NCBI GenBank assembly: GCA_021776235.1
Contig: JAJFGG010000052.1
Location: 1-55,301, forward strand
Direction of reading: 5' to 3'
From: Alphaproteobacteria bacterium
GTDB lineage: Bacteria > Pseudomonadota > Alphaproteobacteria > GCA-2731375
DNA length: 55,301 nucleotides
The notes beneath the pieces are model-generated. The model searched no databases, had not been told where the DNA came from, and was given only the letters and a program-made list of their open reading frames with translations. The translations under genes were made by a program, and so were the position numbers. Shown here in pieces: positions 36,442 to 44,670 of this stretch (position 1 is the first letter of the stretch; each line of letters opens with the position of its first letter).

Positions 36442-37596
36442 ATGTCACTGGGCGGACAAATGGGCCGACAGGTCGATCTGACCCTGCTGCAGAAGCTGGC
36501 GCAGATCAACTGGTTCCTGATATTGTTGATCTCGCTGATTGCCGGTGTTGGCTTCGCCATGTTGTATTCCGCCGCCAACGGCAGTATCGATCCCTGGGCG
36601 TCGCGGCAAATGTTCCGCTTTGCCGCCGGCCTCGGCTTGATGCTGCTCATTGCCCTGATTGATGTCCGTGCCTGGCTGCGCCACGCCTATCTAATCTATG
36701 CCGCGGCCTTGCTGCTGTTGGTGGCGGTGGAGGTTATGGGCGTCGTCGGCATGGGCGCGCGGCGCTGGGTTGATCTGGGCCTGTTCCAGCTACAGCCCTC
36801 CGAGGTAATGAAAATCGCCCTGGTTCTGGCGCTGGCTCGCTTTTACCATGGCTTGCCCTTGGAAGAGGTAGGCCGAATACGTTGGTTGGTAATGCCGGCC
36901 GGGTTGATCCTGATACCTGTCGCTCTGGTCATGCGCCAGCCCGACCTGGGTACGGCGATCCTGCTGCTGGCAACGGCAACGGCGATCATGTTGTTGGCCG
37001 GGGTGAGGCTGTGGAAATTTGCCGTCGCTTTGGGCGCCATTCTGCTGGCGATCCCGCTGGCCTGGCGGTTCATGCTGCACGGCTATCAAAAGGACCGGGT
37101 GCTCACCTACCTGAACCCGGAACGCGATCCCCTGGGCGCCGGCTATCACATCATGCAGTCAAAGATCGCCCTGGGTTCCGGCGGCCTGTTCGGCAAGGGC
37201 TTTATGCAAGGCACGCAAAGTCATTTGGCCTTTTTGCCGGAACGGCAAACCGACTTCATCTTTACCATGCTGGCCGAGGAATTCGGCCTCATTGGCTGCC
37301 TTGGATTATTGAGTCTTTATATACTGATCATCGCCTACGGCTATGCCATCGCCATGCGTTCGCGCAATCAATTCGGGCGTCTTTTGGCCGCCGGCGTGAT
37401 CTCCACATTCTTCCTGTATGTCTTCATCAATATGGCGATGGTCATGGGCCTGATCCCGGTGGTCGGGGTGCCGTTGCCCCTGGTCTCTTATGGCGGCACC
37501 TCGATGATGTCCCTATTGATCGGCTTTGGCCTGTTACTCAGTGTTTATGTTCACCGCGATGTGGTCATATCCCGCCGCCCCAGCTATTCCGGATAG
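36442..37596 (+). CDS. rodA: Peptidoglycan polymerase RodA
   Basis: The 384-residue SEDS-family glycosyltransferase polymerises lipid II during elongation, together with PBP2. About ten hydrophobic helices are visible, with the family loop around GMGARRWVDLGLFQLQPSEVMKIA, the QPDLGTA motif, and FLPERQTDFIFTMLAEEFGLIG. The final helices contain GVPLPLVSYGGTSM. The length and motifs are standard. It ends the mreBCD-mrdA-rodA operon and is convergent with an Lrp-type gene. Confidence 0.96.
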   Translation: MSLGGQMGRQVDLTLLQKLAQINWFLILLISLIAGVGFAMLYSAANGSIDPWASRQMFRFAAGLGLMLLIALIDVRAWLRHAYLIYAAALLLLVAVEVMGVVGMGARRWVDLGLFQLQPSEVMKIALVLALARFYHGLPLEEVGRIRWLVMPAGLILIPVALVMRQPDLGTAILLLATATAIMLLAGVRLWKFAVALGAILLAIPLAWRFMLHGYQKDRVLTYLNPERDPLGAGYHIMQSKIALGSGGLFGKGFMQGTQSHLAFLPERQTDFIFTMLAEEFGLIGCLGLLSLYILIIAYGYAIAMRSRNQFGRLLAAGVISTFFLYVFINMAMVMGLIPVVGVPLPLVSYGGTSMMSLLIGFGLLLSVYVHRDVVISRRPSYSG

Positions 37597-37632
37597 TTTC
37601 CTCCCGGTGCCGTGATGAATATCAACATTGGT

Positions 37633-38091
37633 CTAAAGATGAGCCAGTGGCAGGGCCGTGGTATATTTTATCTGCTCCATGGAGAAACTGGAGGAGACAT
37701 CGTTAAGCCCTTCAATTTCGATTAGGTGCTTGTAGAATTGATCATAGGCAGGCATGTCGGTGACCAATACGCGCAGCAGATAATCCCAGTTACCGGCCAG
37801 ACGATCAACTTCCAGAACCTCGGGCATGGCCATGACGGTGCGGGTGAATTGATCCAGCCAATCTTTGCCATGCCGGGCAATGCGCAAATGGACAAAGACT
37901 GTCAGACCCAGGGCCAGCCGCGCTGGGTCCAACAAAGCCACCCGTCCCCGAATAACGCCGCTGGCCTCCAGCTTCTGGATCCGCCGCCAGCAAGGCGTTG
38001 GCGACAATCCCACCCGTTCGGCAATTGCAGCCACCGACAGCGAGGCATCTTCCTGCAACAGCTGCAATATCCGGTAATCGAAATCGTCCAA
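37633..38091 (-). CDS. Lrp/AsnC family transcriptional regulator
   Basis: The 152-residue protein has the Lrp winged-helix domain (residues 1-60: DYRILQLLQEDASLSVAAIAERVGLSPTPCWRRIQKLE) and a RAM ligand-binding domain with GNWDYLLRVLVTDMPAYDQFY. Such regulators bind amino acids and often control their own genes and the neighbouring ones. The upstream region is unusually AT-rich and holds an inverted repeat (38129-38155), as expected for an autoregulated Lrp gene. The target is not known; the ilv genes 7 kb away are only one possibility. Confidence 0.92.
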   Translation of the reverse strand: MDDFDYRILQLLQEDASLSVAAIAERVGLSPTPCWRRIQKLEASGVIRGRVALLDPARLALGLTVFVHLRIARHGKDWLDQFTRTVMAMPEVLEVDRLAGNWDYLLRVLVTDMPAYDQFYKHLIEIEGLNDVSSSFSMEQIKYTTALPLAHL

Positions 38092-38128
38092 AGGTAGGCG
38101 TCCCGTTGCAATCCGATAATGGAATTGT

Positions 38129-38155
38129 ATTCTAAAAAATTCAGATTATTAGAAT
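38129..38155. promoter_or_regulatory. AT-rich inverted repeat, probable Lrp operator
   Basis: ATTCTAA (38129-38135) and TTAGAAT (38149-38155) are perfect arms separated by 13 bases, inside a run that is much more AT-rich than its surroundings. It lies 38-64 bases upstream of the lrp-like ATG. Lrp dimers favour such AT-rich dyads. Confidence 0.45.
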
Positions 38156-38264
38156 AAATTTTACAAAATTGTATAAATTAATGGAAAAATTGCAACAAAT
38201 TTTCTCACTCCTGGCATCATACTAAGCAAGTGATTCAGCTTGGCGAACTTGGGGGAATTTTTTC

Positions 38265-38528
38265 ATGGCGCTGATATCTTTTACTGAGCACCCGGCTTCG
38301 GTGGGCGAAAGCTATGGTGAGCATTTCGTGACGGCCTCGGGCTTTGGTATGACCATGCTGGCGGCCGGACTGGCCTGTCTGTTGCATGGCGTCTTTCCCT
38401 TTCTGTTCCACCGCACCGGCAGCAACGCCATCACCGCCCTCTACCGCCGCATGGTGACCCATCGGGTTGGCGGCGAAGCTCCCTTGCCGGGTGCCGATCT
38501 GTCCCTGGATGGGGCCGTGGACGGCTGA
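38265..38528 (+). CDS. DUF6356 family small membrane protein
   Basis: The 87-residue protein has the family opening FTEHPASVGESYGEH, one hydrophobic helix (MTMLAAGLACLLHGVFPFLF) and the HRTGSNAITALYRRMV segment. DUF6356 proteins are common in alphaproteobacteria and have no known function; a capsule-biosynthesis name is sometimes attached without proof. The ATG has a GGGGGA ribosome binding site. It diverges from the Lrp-type gene and might be one of its targets. Confidence 0.85.
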   Translation: MALISFTEHPASVGESYGEHFVTASGFGMTMLAAGLACLLHGVFPFLFHRTGSNAITALYRRMVTHRVGGEAPLPGADLSLDGAVDG

Positions 38529-38642
38529 TTACCCGCCCGACCCGCCGCCTCCGGCCGGTCGAAAAATTTGCCGCACACCACTGCGTGATATCGGCGCAGC
38601 CGTGATAAGCTCTCTGTCTGTTCCGGGGCCCTATCAGCGCGG

Positions 38643-38652
38643 GTTGGTATAA
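38643..38652 (+). repeat. Decamer GTTGGTATAA, copy 3
   Basis: Third copy of the decamer at 7726-7735 and 20774-20783, here in the gap before the alpha/beta hydrolase gene, seven bases ahead of that gene's AAGGA. Confidence 0.4.
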
Positions 38653-38670
38653 GCGGCAAGGATGTGACAG

Positions 38671-39519
38671 GTGCCACGTATCGTAGTTCATGGCTTGACG
38701 GCACACTACGCCGATATTGGCCATGGCGTGCCGGTGCTGATGGTGCACGCCGCCACCAATCATGGCGGCCAATGGGAACAGGTTCGTGGCGCCATGGACG
38801 GGGCCGGAAACCTTGCCTATCGGTATCTGTTGCCCGATCTGTTCAACAGCGGCAAGACCGCCCCCTGGCCGGCCGGGCCGTCGCGTCACGCGCTGACATT
38901 CGACGACGAAGCGGACATCATCCTGGCCCTGCTGGATGCGGTGGGCGTCGCGGTTCATCTGGTGGGCCATTCCTATGGCGGTGCGGTGGCACTGCGCGCC
39001 GCGGTGCGTAGGGCGCCGGGAATACGGTCTCTTTGCCTGATCGAACCGGGTGGCTGCCCATTGCTGGCAGCAGCTGGCCGGCAATTGGAATATGACGAGT
39101 ATGTGGCGGTGATGAAGACCTTTTTGAGGGCGCTTGACAGTGATGATCCGCCGGGCGCCTGGCGCGGTTTTCTCAATTATTATCGCGGCCACCCCCATGC
39201 CTGGGATAGCCTGGATCAGGACACCCAGGCGAAGATCATCGCGAAATCGCAAACCCAGAGGCAGGTTTATCGCGCGCAGATGAGCAATCCAACCTCACTG
39301 GCCGAGCTGCGCGCCTTGCCGGTCGAGACCATGATCATTACCGGCGGCGCCACCACGGCGCCGGAGGCCGGTGTTTGCCAGGTCCTGCATGAATATCTGC
39401 CCAACGCCAGGCTGCGGACCATTCCGGGGGCCGGGCATCCCATGCCCGCCACTCATCCGGAGGCCGTGGCCGCCCTGCTGTACGAACATATCCAAAGGGT
39501 AAGCAACCGGGCATTGTGA
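38671..39519 (+). CDS. Alpha/beta-fold hydrolase
   Basis: The 282-residue protein has the alpha/beta-hydrolase layout: an oxyanion region HAATNHGGQW, the nucleophile elbow GHSYGG with S101, and the histidine in GAGHPMPATHP near residue 256. At the usual acid position the sequence reads GGATTAPEAG, where an Asp would be expected, so the acid may be supplied elsewhere (for example the Glu just after). GTG 38671 is chosen because AAGGA lies seven bases upstream. The substrate is unknown. An MFS transporter gene follows 73 bases later. Confidence 0.85.
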   Translation: MPRIVVHGLTAHYADIGHGVPVLMVHAATNHGGQWEQVRGAMDGAGNLAYRYLLPDLFNSGKTAPWPAGPSRHALTFDDEADIILALLDAVGVAVHLVGHSYGGAVALRAAVRRAPGIRSLCLIEPGGCPLLAAAGRQLEYDEYVAVMKTFLRALDSDDPPGAWRGFLNYYRGHPHAWDSLDQDTQAKIIAKSQTQRQVYRAQMSNPTSLAELRALPVETMIITGGATTAPEAGVCQVLHEYLPNARLRTIPGAGHPMPATHPEAVAALLYEHIQRVSNRAL

Positions 39520-39592
39520 CCGTAGCCGGGGCCACCGCGGACAGGCGAATAATAAACCGCCCATGATGACCGTGGCCTGATATCTTGCCGCC

Positions 39593-41113
39593 ATGACCAT
39601 GACCGCCGAAGCGGCCCTAGTGATGCCGGCGACGCGTCGGTACATTATTCTGGCCACCGTTTCCTCTGCCACCATGCTGTATGCCATGGCGATCACCATC
39701 GCCAATGTGGTGCTGCCCCAAATGCGCGGCGCCCTGTCGGCAACGCCGGATCAGATCGCCTGGGTGATCACTTTCAATCTGGTTGCCACCGCCGTCATGA
39801 CACCAATATCGGGCTGGTTGTCGAACCGGTTTGGCCGGCGCAACGTTCTACTGACGGGCACTTTGGGCTTTACCATAGCCTCTGTTCTATGCGGCTTGGC
39901 CGATAGCTTGGAAGCCCTGGTGCTGTACCGGGTCCTGCAGGGCGCTTTCGGCGCGCCCCTGGTGCCGGTATCACAGGCCATCATTCTGGACATATTTCCC
40001 CGTCATCAGCATAGCCTGGCCACCGCGCTATGGGGTGTGGGCGTGGTCATGGGGCCGATTATCGGCCCGACCTTCGGTGGCGCCATTGCCGAGGAATACA
40101 GTTGGCGCTGGGTTTTTTTCATGATCGTGCCGTTCGGCGCCATAACTTTTGCCGCCATCTGGACGTTTATCAAAAGACGGCCCAACCGGCCCCAGGGACC
40201 ACCCCTGGACTGGCTGGGCTTCCTGGCCCTGGCCGCCGCGCTGGCGGCGTTTCAGTTCATGTTTGACCGCGGCGAGCGCAATTCCTGGTTCGAGTCGCCT
40301 GAAACCATCATCGAATGCACCGCCGGTTTCCTGGCCGCGTATATATTTCTGGTACATATCAATACGGCGAAACGACCCTTCATAAATCCGCGACTGTTTC
40401 TAAACCGCAATTATTCCCTTGGCCTGGTGCTGGCCTTCATGTTCGGCATGCTGAACTTCGTGCCGTTGGTGCTGATGCCGTCCATGCTGCAGGATTTGCG
40501 CGGTTATCCGGACTCGACAATCGGCATACTGTTGGCAATCCGCGGCGCCGGAAATTTGCTGTCGTTCCTGCTGGTCATCCGCCTGGCGCAATGGAGCGTC
40601 CATTCCGCCCTGACCTTCGGCTTTCTCTGCCAGGCTGTCTCCGGCTACGCCATTGCGCAATACGATATCAACCTGACCTATTTTGGCATGGCCTGGACCG
40701 GCGCCCTGCAGGGCCTTGGCATCGGCATGTCATGGGTGCCCCTGACCTTGATCATGTTTTCCACGGTGCGCCCCGAATTTCTTGATGACGCCTCGGCGGT
40801 TTTCCACATGTTTCGCAATTTTTCCTCGTCACTGTTCATATCCATTTGTGTGGCCGTGGTGATCCGCTCCACTTACATCAACAGCGTCGAACTGGGCATC
40901 CCGCTTTCCGAATATTCCAAAATGTTGTCCTGGCCCTGGGTCATCGGAAATCTGAACTTCGATACGGTGAAAGGCCTGTCCGCGGCCTCGGCGGAGGTCA
41001 AGCGCCAGGCCGCGATGATTGGCTACATCAATGCCTTCCGCCTGTACGCCATCATCGCAGTCCTGCCCATACCCCTGATCTGGCTGGCCCGGATGCCAAA
41101 GCAAGATGGCTAG
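39593..41113 (+). CDS. MFS transporter, DHA2 (EmrB/QacA) family
   Basis: The 506-residue membrane protein has about 14 hydrophobic helices, as in the DHA2 proton-driven drug exporters. The A-like motif is seen as SGWLSNRFGRRNVLLTG, and the YRVLQGAFGAPLVPVSQAIILD segment with ALWGVGVVMGPIIGPTFGG contains the antiporter motif C. An EmrA-type adaptor gene is not adjacent, so it may work alone. The ATG is 39593 or 39599. The adjoining hydrolase and amidohydrolase genes suggest an accessory metabolic or detoxification unit. Confidence 0.9.
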   Translation: MTMTAEAALVMPATRRYIILATVSSATMLYAMAITIANVVLPQMRGALSATPDQIAWVITFNLVATAVMTPISGWLSNRFGRRNVLLTGTLGFTIASVLCGLADSLEALVLYRVLQGAFGAPLVPVSQAIILDIFPRHQHSLATALWGVGVVMGPIIGPTFGGAIAEEYSWRWVFFMIVPFGAITFAAIWTFIKRRPNRPQGPPLDWLGFLALAAALAAFQFMFDRGERNSWFESPETIIECTAGFLAAYIFLVHINTAKRPFINPRLFLNRNYSLGLVLAFMFGMLNFVPLVLMPSMLQDLRGYPDSTIGILLAIRGAGNLLSFLLVIRLAQWSVHSALTFGFLCQAVSGYAIAQYDINLTYFGMAWTGALQGLGIGMSWVPLTLIMFSTVRPEFLDDASAVFHMFRNFSSSLFISICVAVVIRSTYINSVELGIPLSEYSKMLSWPWVIGNLNFDTVKGLSAASAEVKRQAAMIGYINAFRLYAIIAVLPIPLIWLARMPKQDG

Positions 41114-41209
41114 CCCATAAATGCTCTAGAATAATGCTACCCTGGTTTTCCGGGTCGTAGGAGTCAGCGATTTCCGAGTCTGGACATTAGCGCAGCGGTG
41201 GAGACGAAA

Positions 41210-42865
41210 ATGGCGGAGATTACGGTCTATACGGCGCGTGCGGTGCGGACCATGGAGCCCGCCCTGCCCCTGGCCCAGGCGGTGGCGGTACGCGATGGAC
41301 GCATCATTGAAGTCGGCAGCCTGGAAACCATGCGGCCCTGGTTGCAGGCCCATCCCCACAAGATCGACGCGCGCTTCAGCGGCCATGTCATTATGCCGGG
41401 ATTTATCGATCCGCACCTGCATCCTTCCATGGCGGCGCTGTTGTTGCCTATGCATTTCACCACGGCCATGGAATGGCGCCTGCCCTGGCAGGATGTGCCG
41501 GCGACCAGGGGCCACAACGAATTCCTGAATCGGTTGAAAGAGATCGATTTAAGCATGGCGGATGCACAGGAGCCTCTGTTCGCCTGGGGCCATCATCCGA
41601 TCTGGCATGGCGAGGTCAACCGCCAAATCCTGAACGGCATATCCGCCACCCGGCCGATGATTGTCTGGCATCGCGGCTTCCATACCCTGGTCGTCAATGA
41701 CGCCGCCCTGGATTGGATGGGCCTGGATGCGGCCGAGGCCGACCGGCATCCTCAGGTTAATGCGGATGAAGGGCGCTTTTACGAAACCGGCCTATCCCTG
41801 GCATTTCGCTATTTCAACCCCTACACCCTGGCACCGAAGCGTTTCACCGGCGGTCTCGAACGCTTGCGACAGGTCGTCCACCACGGCGGCCATACCACGA
41901 TCGGCGATATGGCCGCCGGGATGTTTGATCTGGATATGGAATGGGATGCCCTGGTCAAGGTGCTGGAACAGGATGACACGCCGTTCCGGGTACAGATGAT
42001 ACCGCCGGGTACGCCGCTGGGTGGTGCGCCGAAAGACGCCGCCAAACTGATCGAGCGGACCATGGGACTGCGCCAACGCAATACTCACCGTCTGCAATTT
42101 TACGATCATGTAAAACTATTTGCCGACGGCGGCTTTTATGCCGGCTTGATGCAATTGGGCCTGCCGGGCGCCATTGACGGCTCGATTGGAGAATGGATGA
42201 CACCGCCTGAACACTTCGAGGCGGTGGCGCGGGTCTACTGGAACGAAGGCTTCAAGATCCACGTCCATTGTTCCGGTGATCTGGGGGTGGAACTGGCCTT
42301 GGATACCCTGGAAAAGTTGCAATGGGAGCGGCCCCGCTTCGATCACCGTTTCACCATAGAGCATTTTGGCGTTTCCACGCCCGAGCAGGTGCGCCGCATG
42401 GCGGCCCTGGGCGCCCTGGCCTCGGTCAATGTCTACTATGTCTACGAGCTGGGTGATGCTTATTGGAAGCACAAACTTGGCTATGAGCGCGCCTCGCAAA
42501 TGGCCCGCCTGGGTACCCTGGCGCGCCACAATATTCCCACTGCCCTGCACACGGACTTTACCATGGCGCCGGCCCTGCCGCTGAACAGTGCCTGGGTCGC
42601 GGCCAACCGGATTAGTGAAAATGGCCTGGTCATGGGGCCGGAAGAACGCCTGACCCTGGATCAGGCGATGCGGGCGATCACCATCGATGCCGCCTATGTT
42701 CTGGGGCTGGAGCACGAGATCGGCACCATCCGGGCCGGCAAGAAGGCGGACTTCACGATCCTGGAACAGGACCCTTACGAGGTGGGGGCGGAGAACCTGC
42801 GTGAGATCCCCATCTGGGGTACGGTTTTTGAAGGACAGCCGTTTCCGGTCAAGGCCCAGCGATGA
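41210..42865 (+). CDS. YtcJ-type amidohydrolase
   Basis: The 551-residue metal-dependent hydrolase of the amidohydrolase-3 group has the N-terminal metal motif GFIDPHLHPS, a later HVHCSGD strand, the HRFTIEHFGV segment and an HTDFTMAPALP motif that supply the other ligands. The enzyme class acts on C-N bonds such as in exoenzyme-processed amides or cyclic amides, but the substrate is open. ATG 41210 has GGAGA eight bases before it; a GTG four codons upstream is less likely. The stop overlaps the CobW-type gene by four bases (ATGA), so the two are coupled and the GTPase might insert the metal (inference). Confidence 0.9.
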   Translation: MAEITVYTARAVRTMEPALPLAQAVAVRDGRIIEVGSLETMRPWLQAHPHKIDARFSGHVIMPGFIDPHLHPSMAALLLPMHFTTAMEWRLPWQDVPATRGHNEFLNRLKEIDLSMADAQEPLFAWGHHPIWHGEVNRQILNGISATRPMIVWHRGFHTLVVNDAALDWMGLDAAEADRHPQVNADEGRFYETGLSLAFRYFNPYTLAPKRFTGGLERLRQVVHHGGHTTIGDMAAGMFDLDMEWDALVKVLEQDDTPFRVQMIPPGTPLGGAPKDAAKLIERTMGLRQRNTHRLQFYDHVKLFADGGFYAGLMQLGLPGAIDGSIGEWMTPPEHFEAVARVYWNEGFKIHVHCSGDLGVELALDTLEKLQWERPRFDHRFTIEHFGVSTPEQVRRMAALGALASVNVYYVYELGDAYWKHKLGYERASQMARLGTLARHNIPTALHTDFTMAPALPLNSAWVAANRISENGLVMGPEERLTLDQAMRAITIDAAYVLGLEHEIGTIRAGKKADFTILEQDPYEVGAENLREIPIWGTVFEGQPFPVKAQR

Positions 42866-43785
42866 TCCCGGTTACCGTCATCGGTGGTTATCTGGGCAGC
42901 GGCAAAACGACCCTGATCAACGCTCTGCTGCGGGGCGGCCATGAAAGGCGCCTGGCGGTGCTGGTCAATGATTTCGGCGCCATCGACATTGACGCCAAGC
43001 TGATCCTCGACCATGACGGCGATACCATCAGTCTGGCCAATGGCTGTGTCTGTTGCACCATTGCCGATGCCCTGGGTGACGCCCTGGACAAGGTATTGAC
43101 CATGCAGCCACCTCCCGATCATATCGTGATCGAAGCCAGCGGCGTGGCCAATCCGGCCAGAATTGCCATGTACGGCCAGGGTTGGCCGGGCCTGCGCCTG
43201 GACGGGATCGTCGTCGTGGCCGATGGCGAGAATGTACAGATGCGCTCGGAGGACAAGTTCGTCGGCGCCACGGTACGCCAGCAACTGGCCGCCGCCGATT
43301 TGCTGATCCTCAGCAAGCTGGATTTGTTGAGCGCGGATCAGCGTGACGGGGCCCGGCGATGGCTGGAACAACAGGCACCGGATGGGCGCATAGCCATGGC
43401 CTGTCATGGCGATCTACCCGCGGCCGTCTTGCTGGGCCAGACCGCCGTCCAGGGTCGCCGGTACCCGGCCCAGGATCACGAGACCGCAGGGCATGAGGCT
43501 TACCGCACCGTGGCCTTCCGCACTGCCCGACCGTTGGACAGGACCCGCTTGGGTGCGCAGATCGCGACCTGGCCGAGCGGGGTGATGCGGGCCAAGGGCC
43601 TGTTACATATTTGTGATGACCCGGGCCACGCCCACATATTGCAGTTGGTGGGCCGGCGTTATAGTCTCGAGCAAGGTCCGGCCTGGGGCGATGGGCGGCC
43701 GGTAACCGAAATTGTAATCATTGGTACCACCGTGGACCTGGATCTAGCGCGTTTGGAAAGTTCCCTATTGTCAGCGTGCTTGTGA
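42862..43785 (+). CDS. CobW/G3E-type GTPase, putative metal chaperone
   Basis: The 307-residue protein has the Walker A GGYLGSGKTTLIN (8-20), the metal-binding CxCC motif C62-V-C64-C65 (NGCVCCT), a later SKLD guanine-specificity motif (LLILSKLDLL), and a C-terminal CobW_C domain. G3E GTPases of this class carry zinc, nickel or cobalt to client enzymes. The gene overlaps the amidohydrolase stop by four bases, which makes the amidohydrolase a natural client candidate. The metal and the client are not shown by sequence. Confidence 0.92.
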   Translation: MIPVTVIGGYLGSGKTTLINALLRGGHERRLAVLVNDFGAIDIDAKLILDHDGDTISLANGCVCCTIADALGDALDKVLTMQPPPDHIVIEASGVANPARIAMYGQGWPGLRLDGIVVVADGENVQMRSEDKFVGATVRQQLAAADLLILSKLDLLSADQRDGARRWLEQQAPDGRIAMACHGDLPAAVLLGQTAVQGRRYPAQDHETAGHEAYRTVAFRTARPLDRTRLGAQIATWPSGVMRAKGLLHICDDPGHAHILQLVGRRYSLEQGPAWGDGRPVTEIVIIGTTVDLDLARLESSLLSACL

Positions 43786-43853
43786 TTTGGTTGCCCTATG
43801 TCGGTTGACCAGTTTGAGAGGCGGCGAAAGAACGCGGCGCCATAACGAAACGC

Positions 43854-43863
43854 AAGGAGGTGA
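43854..43863 (+). promoter_or_regulatory. Strong ribosome binding site of the peroxiredoxin gene
   Basis: AAGGAGGTGA is a full match to the anti-Shine-Dalgarno end of 16S rRNA, with GGAGG ending six bases before ATG 43867. It is the strongest site in the window and suggests high expression. Confidence 0.75.
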
Positions 43864-43866
43864 ATA

Positions 43867-44526
43867 ATGTCCTTAAGAATCAATGACGAAGCGCCGAATT
43901 TTACGGCGGAAACCACCGATGGCAGCATCAACTTCCATGATTGGATTGGCGATGGCTGGGCAATTTTGTTTTCCCATCCCAAAGACTTCACGCCCGTCTG
44001 CACCACCGAGTTGGGCTATATGGCGGGTCTGAAGCCGGAATTCGAAAAACGCAATTGCAAGATCATCGGCCTGTCAGTGGATCCGGTCGACAACCACGCC
44101 GCATGGGCCAAGGATATTGAGGACGTGCAGGGCCACGCGGTGACCTATCCGATGATCGGCGATACCGAACTTGCCGTAGCAAAACTGTACGAGATGCTGC
44201 CCGCCGATGAAGGCAGCTCGTCCGATGGCCGCACGGCGGTGAACAACGCCACGGTGCGCACGGTATTCCTGATTGGCCCGGACAAAAAGATCAAGCTGTC
44301 CCTGACCTATCCCATGAGTACGGGGCGGAATTTCGATGAAGTGCTGCGGGTCCTGGATTCCTGTCAATTGACGGCCCAGCATCAGGTGGCCACGCCGGTT
44401 AACTGGAAGAAGGGCGAGGATGTAATCATCGTGCCGGCAGTATCCGACGACGCGGCGAAAGAAAAGTATCCCGGCGGCTGGAAGGCGCCCAAGCCTTACC
44501 TGCGTTTCGTGCCTGATCCGAGCTAG
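43867..44526 (+). CDS. Peroxiredoxin, 1-Cys (Prx6-like)
   Basis: The 219-residue thiol peroxidase reduces hydrogen peroxide and organic hydroperoxides. The peroxidatic cysteine is C45 in the FSHPKDFTPVCTTEL motif. The length with a long C-terminal domain (TPVNWKKGEDVIIVP, then YPGGWKAPKPYLR) is that of the 1-Cys Prx6 group. Other cysteines (C64 and one in LDSCQL) do not sit where a resolving Cys of the 2-Cys type would be. It is preceded by a very strong ribosome binding site and followed by a strong bidirectional terminator. Confidence 0.94.
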   Translation: MSLRINDEAPNFTAETTDGSINFHDWIGDGWAILFSHPKDFTPVCTTELGYMAGLKPEFEKRNCKIIGLSVDPVDNHAAWAKDIEDVQGHAVTYPMIGDTELAVAKLYEMLPADEGSSSDGRTAVNNATVRTVFLIGPDKKIKLSLTYPMSTGRNFDEVLRVLDSCQLTAQHQVATPVNWKKGEDVIIVPAVSDDAAKEKYPGGWKAPKPYLRFVPDPS

Positions 44527-44606
44527 CGCAAATTCAGTGGGCCCCGGTGTATGCCGGGTTGCTTCATCGAACATCGTAGCGGCTGCAACCGCGCGCAAAA
44601 TAGAAC

Positions 44607-44636
44607 CGGTCCCGCGGCCATCGCGCCGCGGGACCG
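44607..44636. terminator. Strong bidirectional terminator
   Basis: CGGTCCCGCGGC (44607-44618) pairs perfectly with GCCGCGGGACCG (44625-44636) around a 6-base loop. On the plus side TAATTT follows, and on the minus side TTCTATTTT follows. It separates the peroxiredoxin gene from the convergent adenylate cyclase gene. Confidence 0.8.
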
Positions 44637-44670
44637 TAATTTGTGAGATGTAGAAGGCGTTGGCGCTGCC

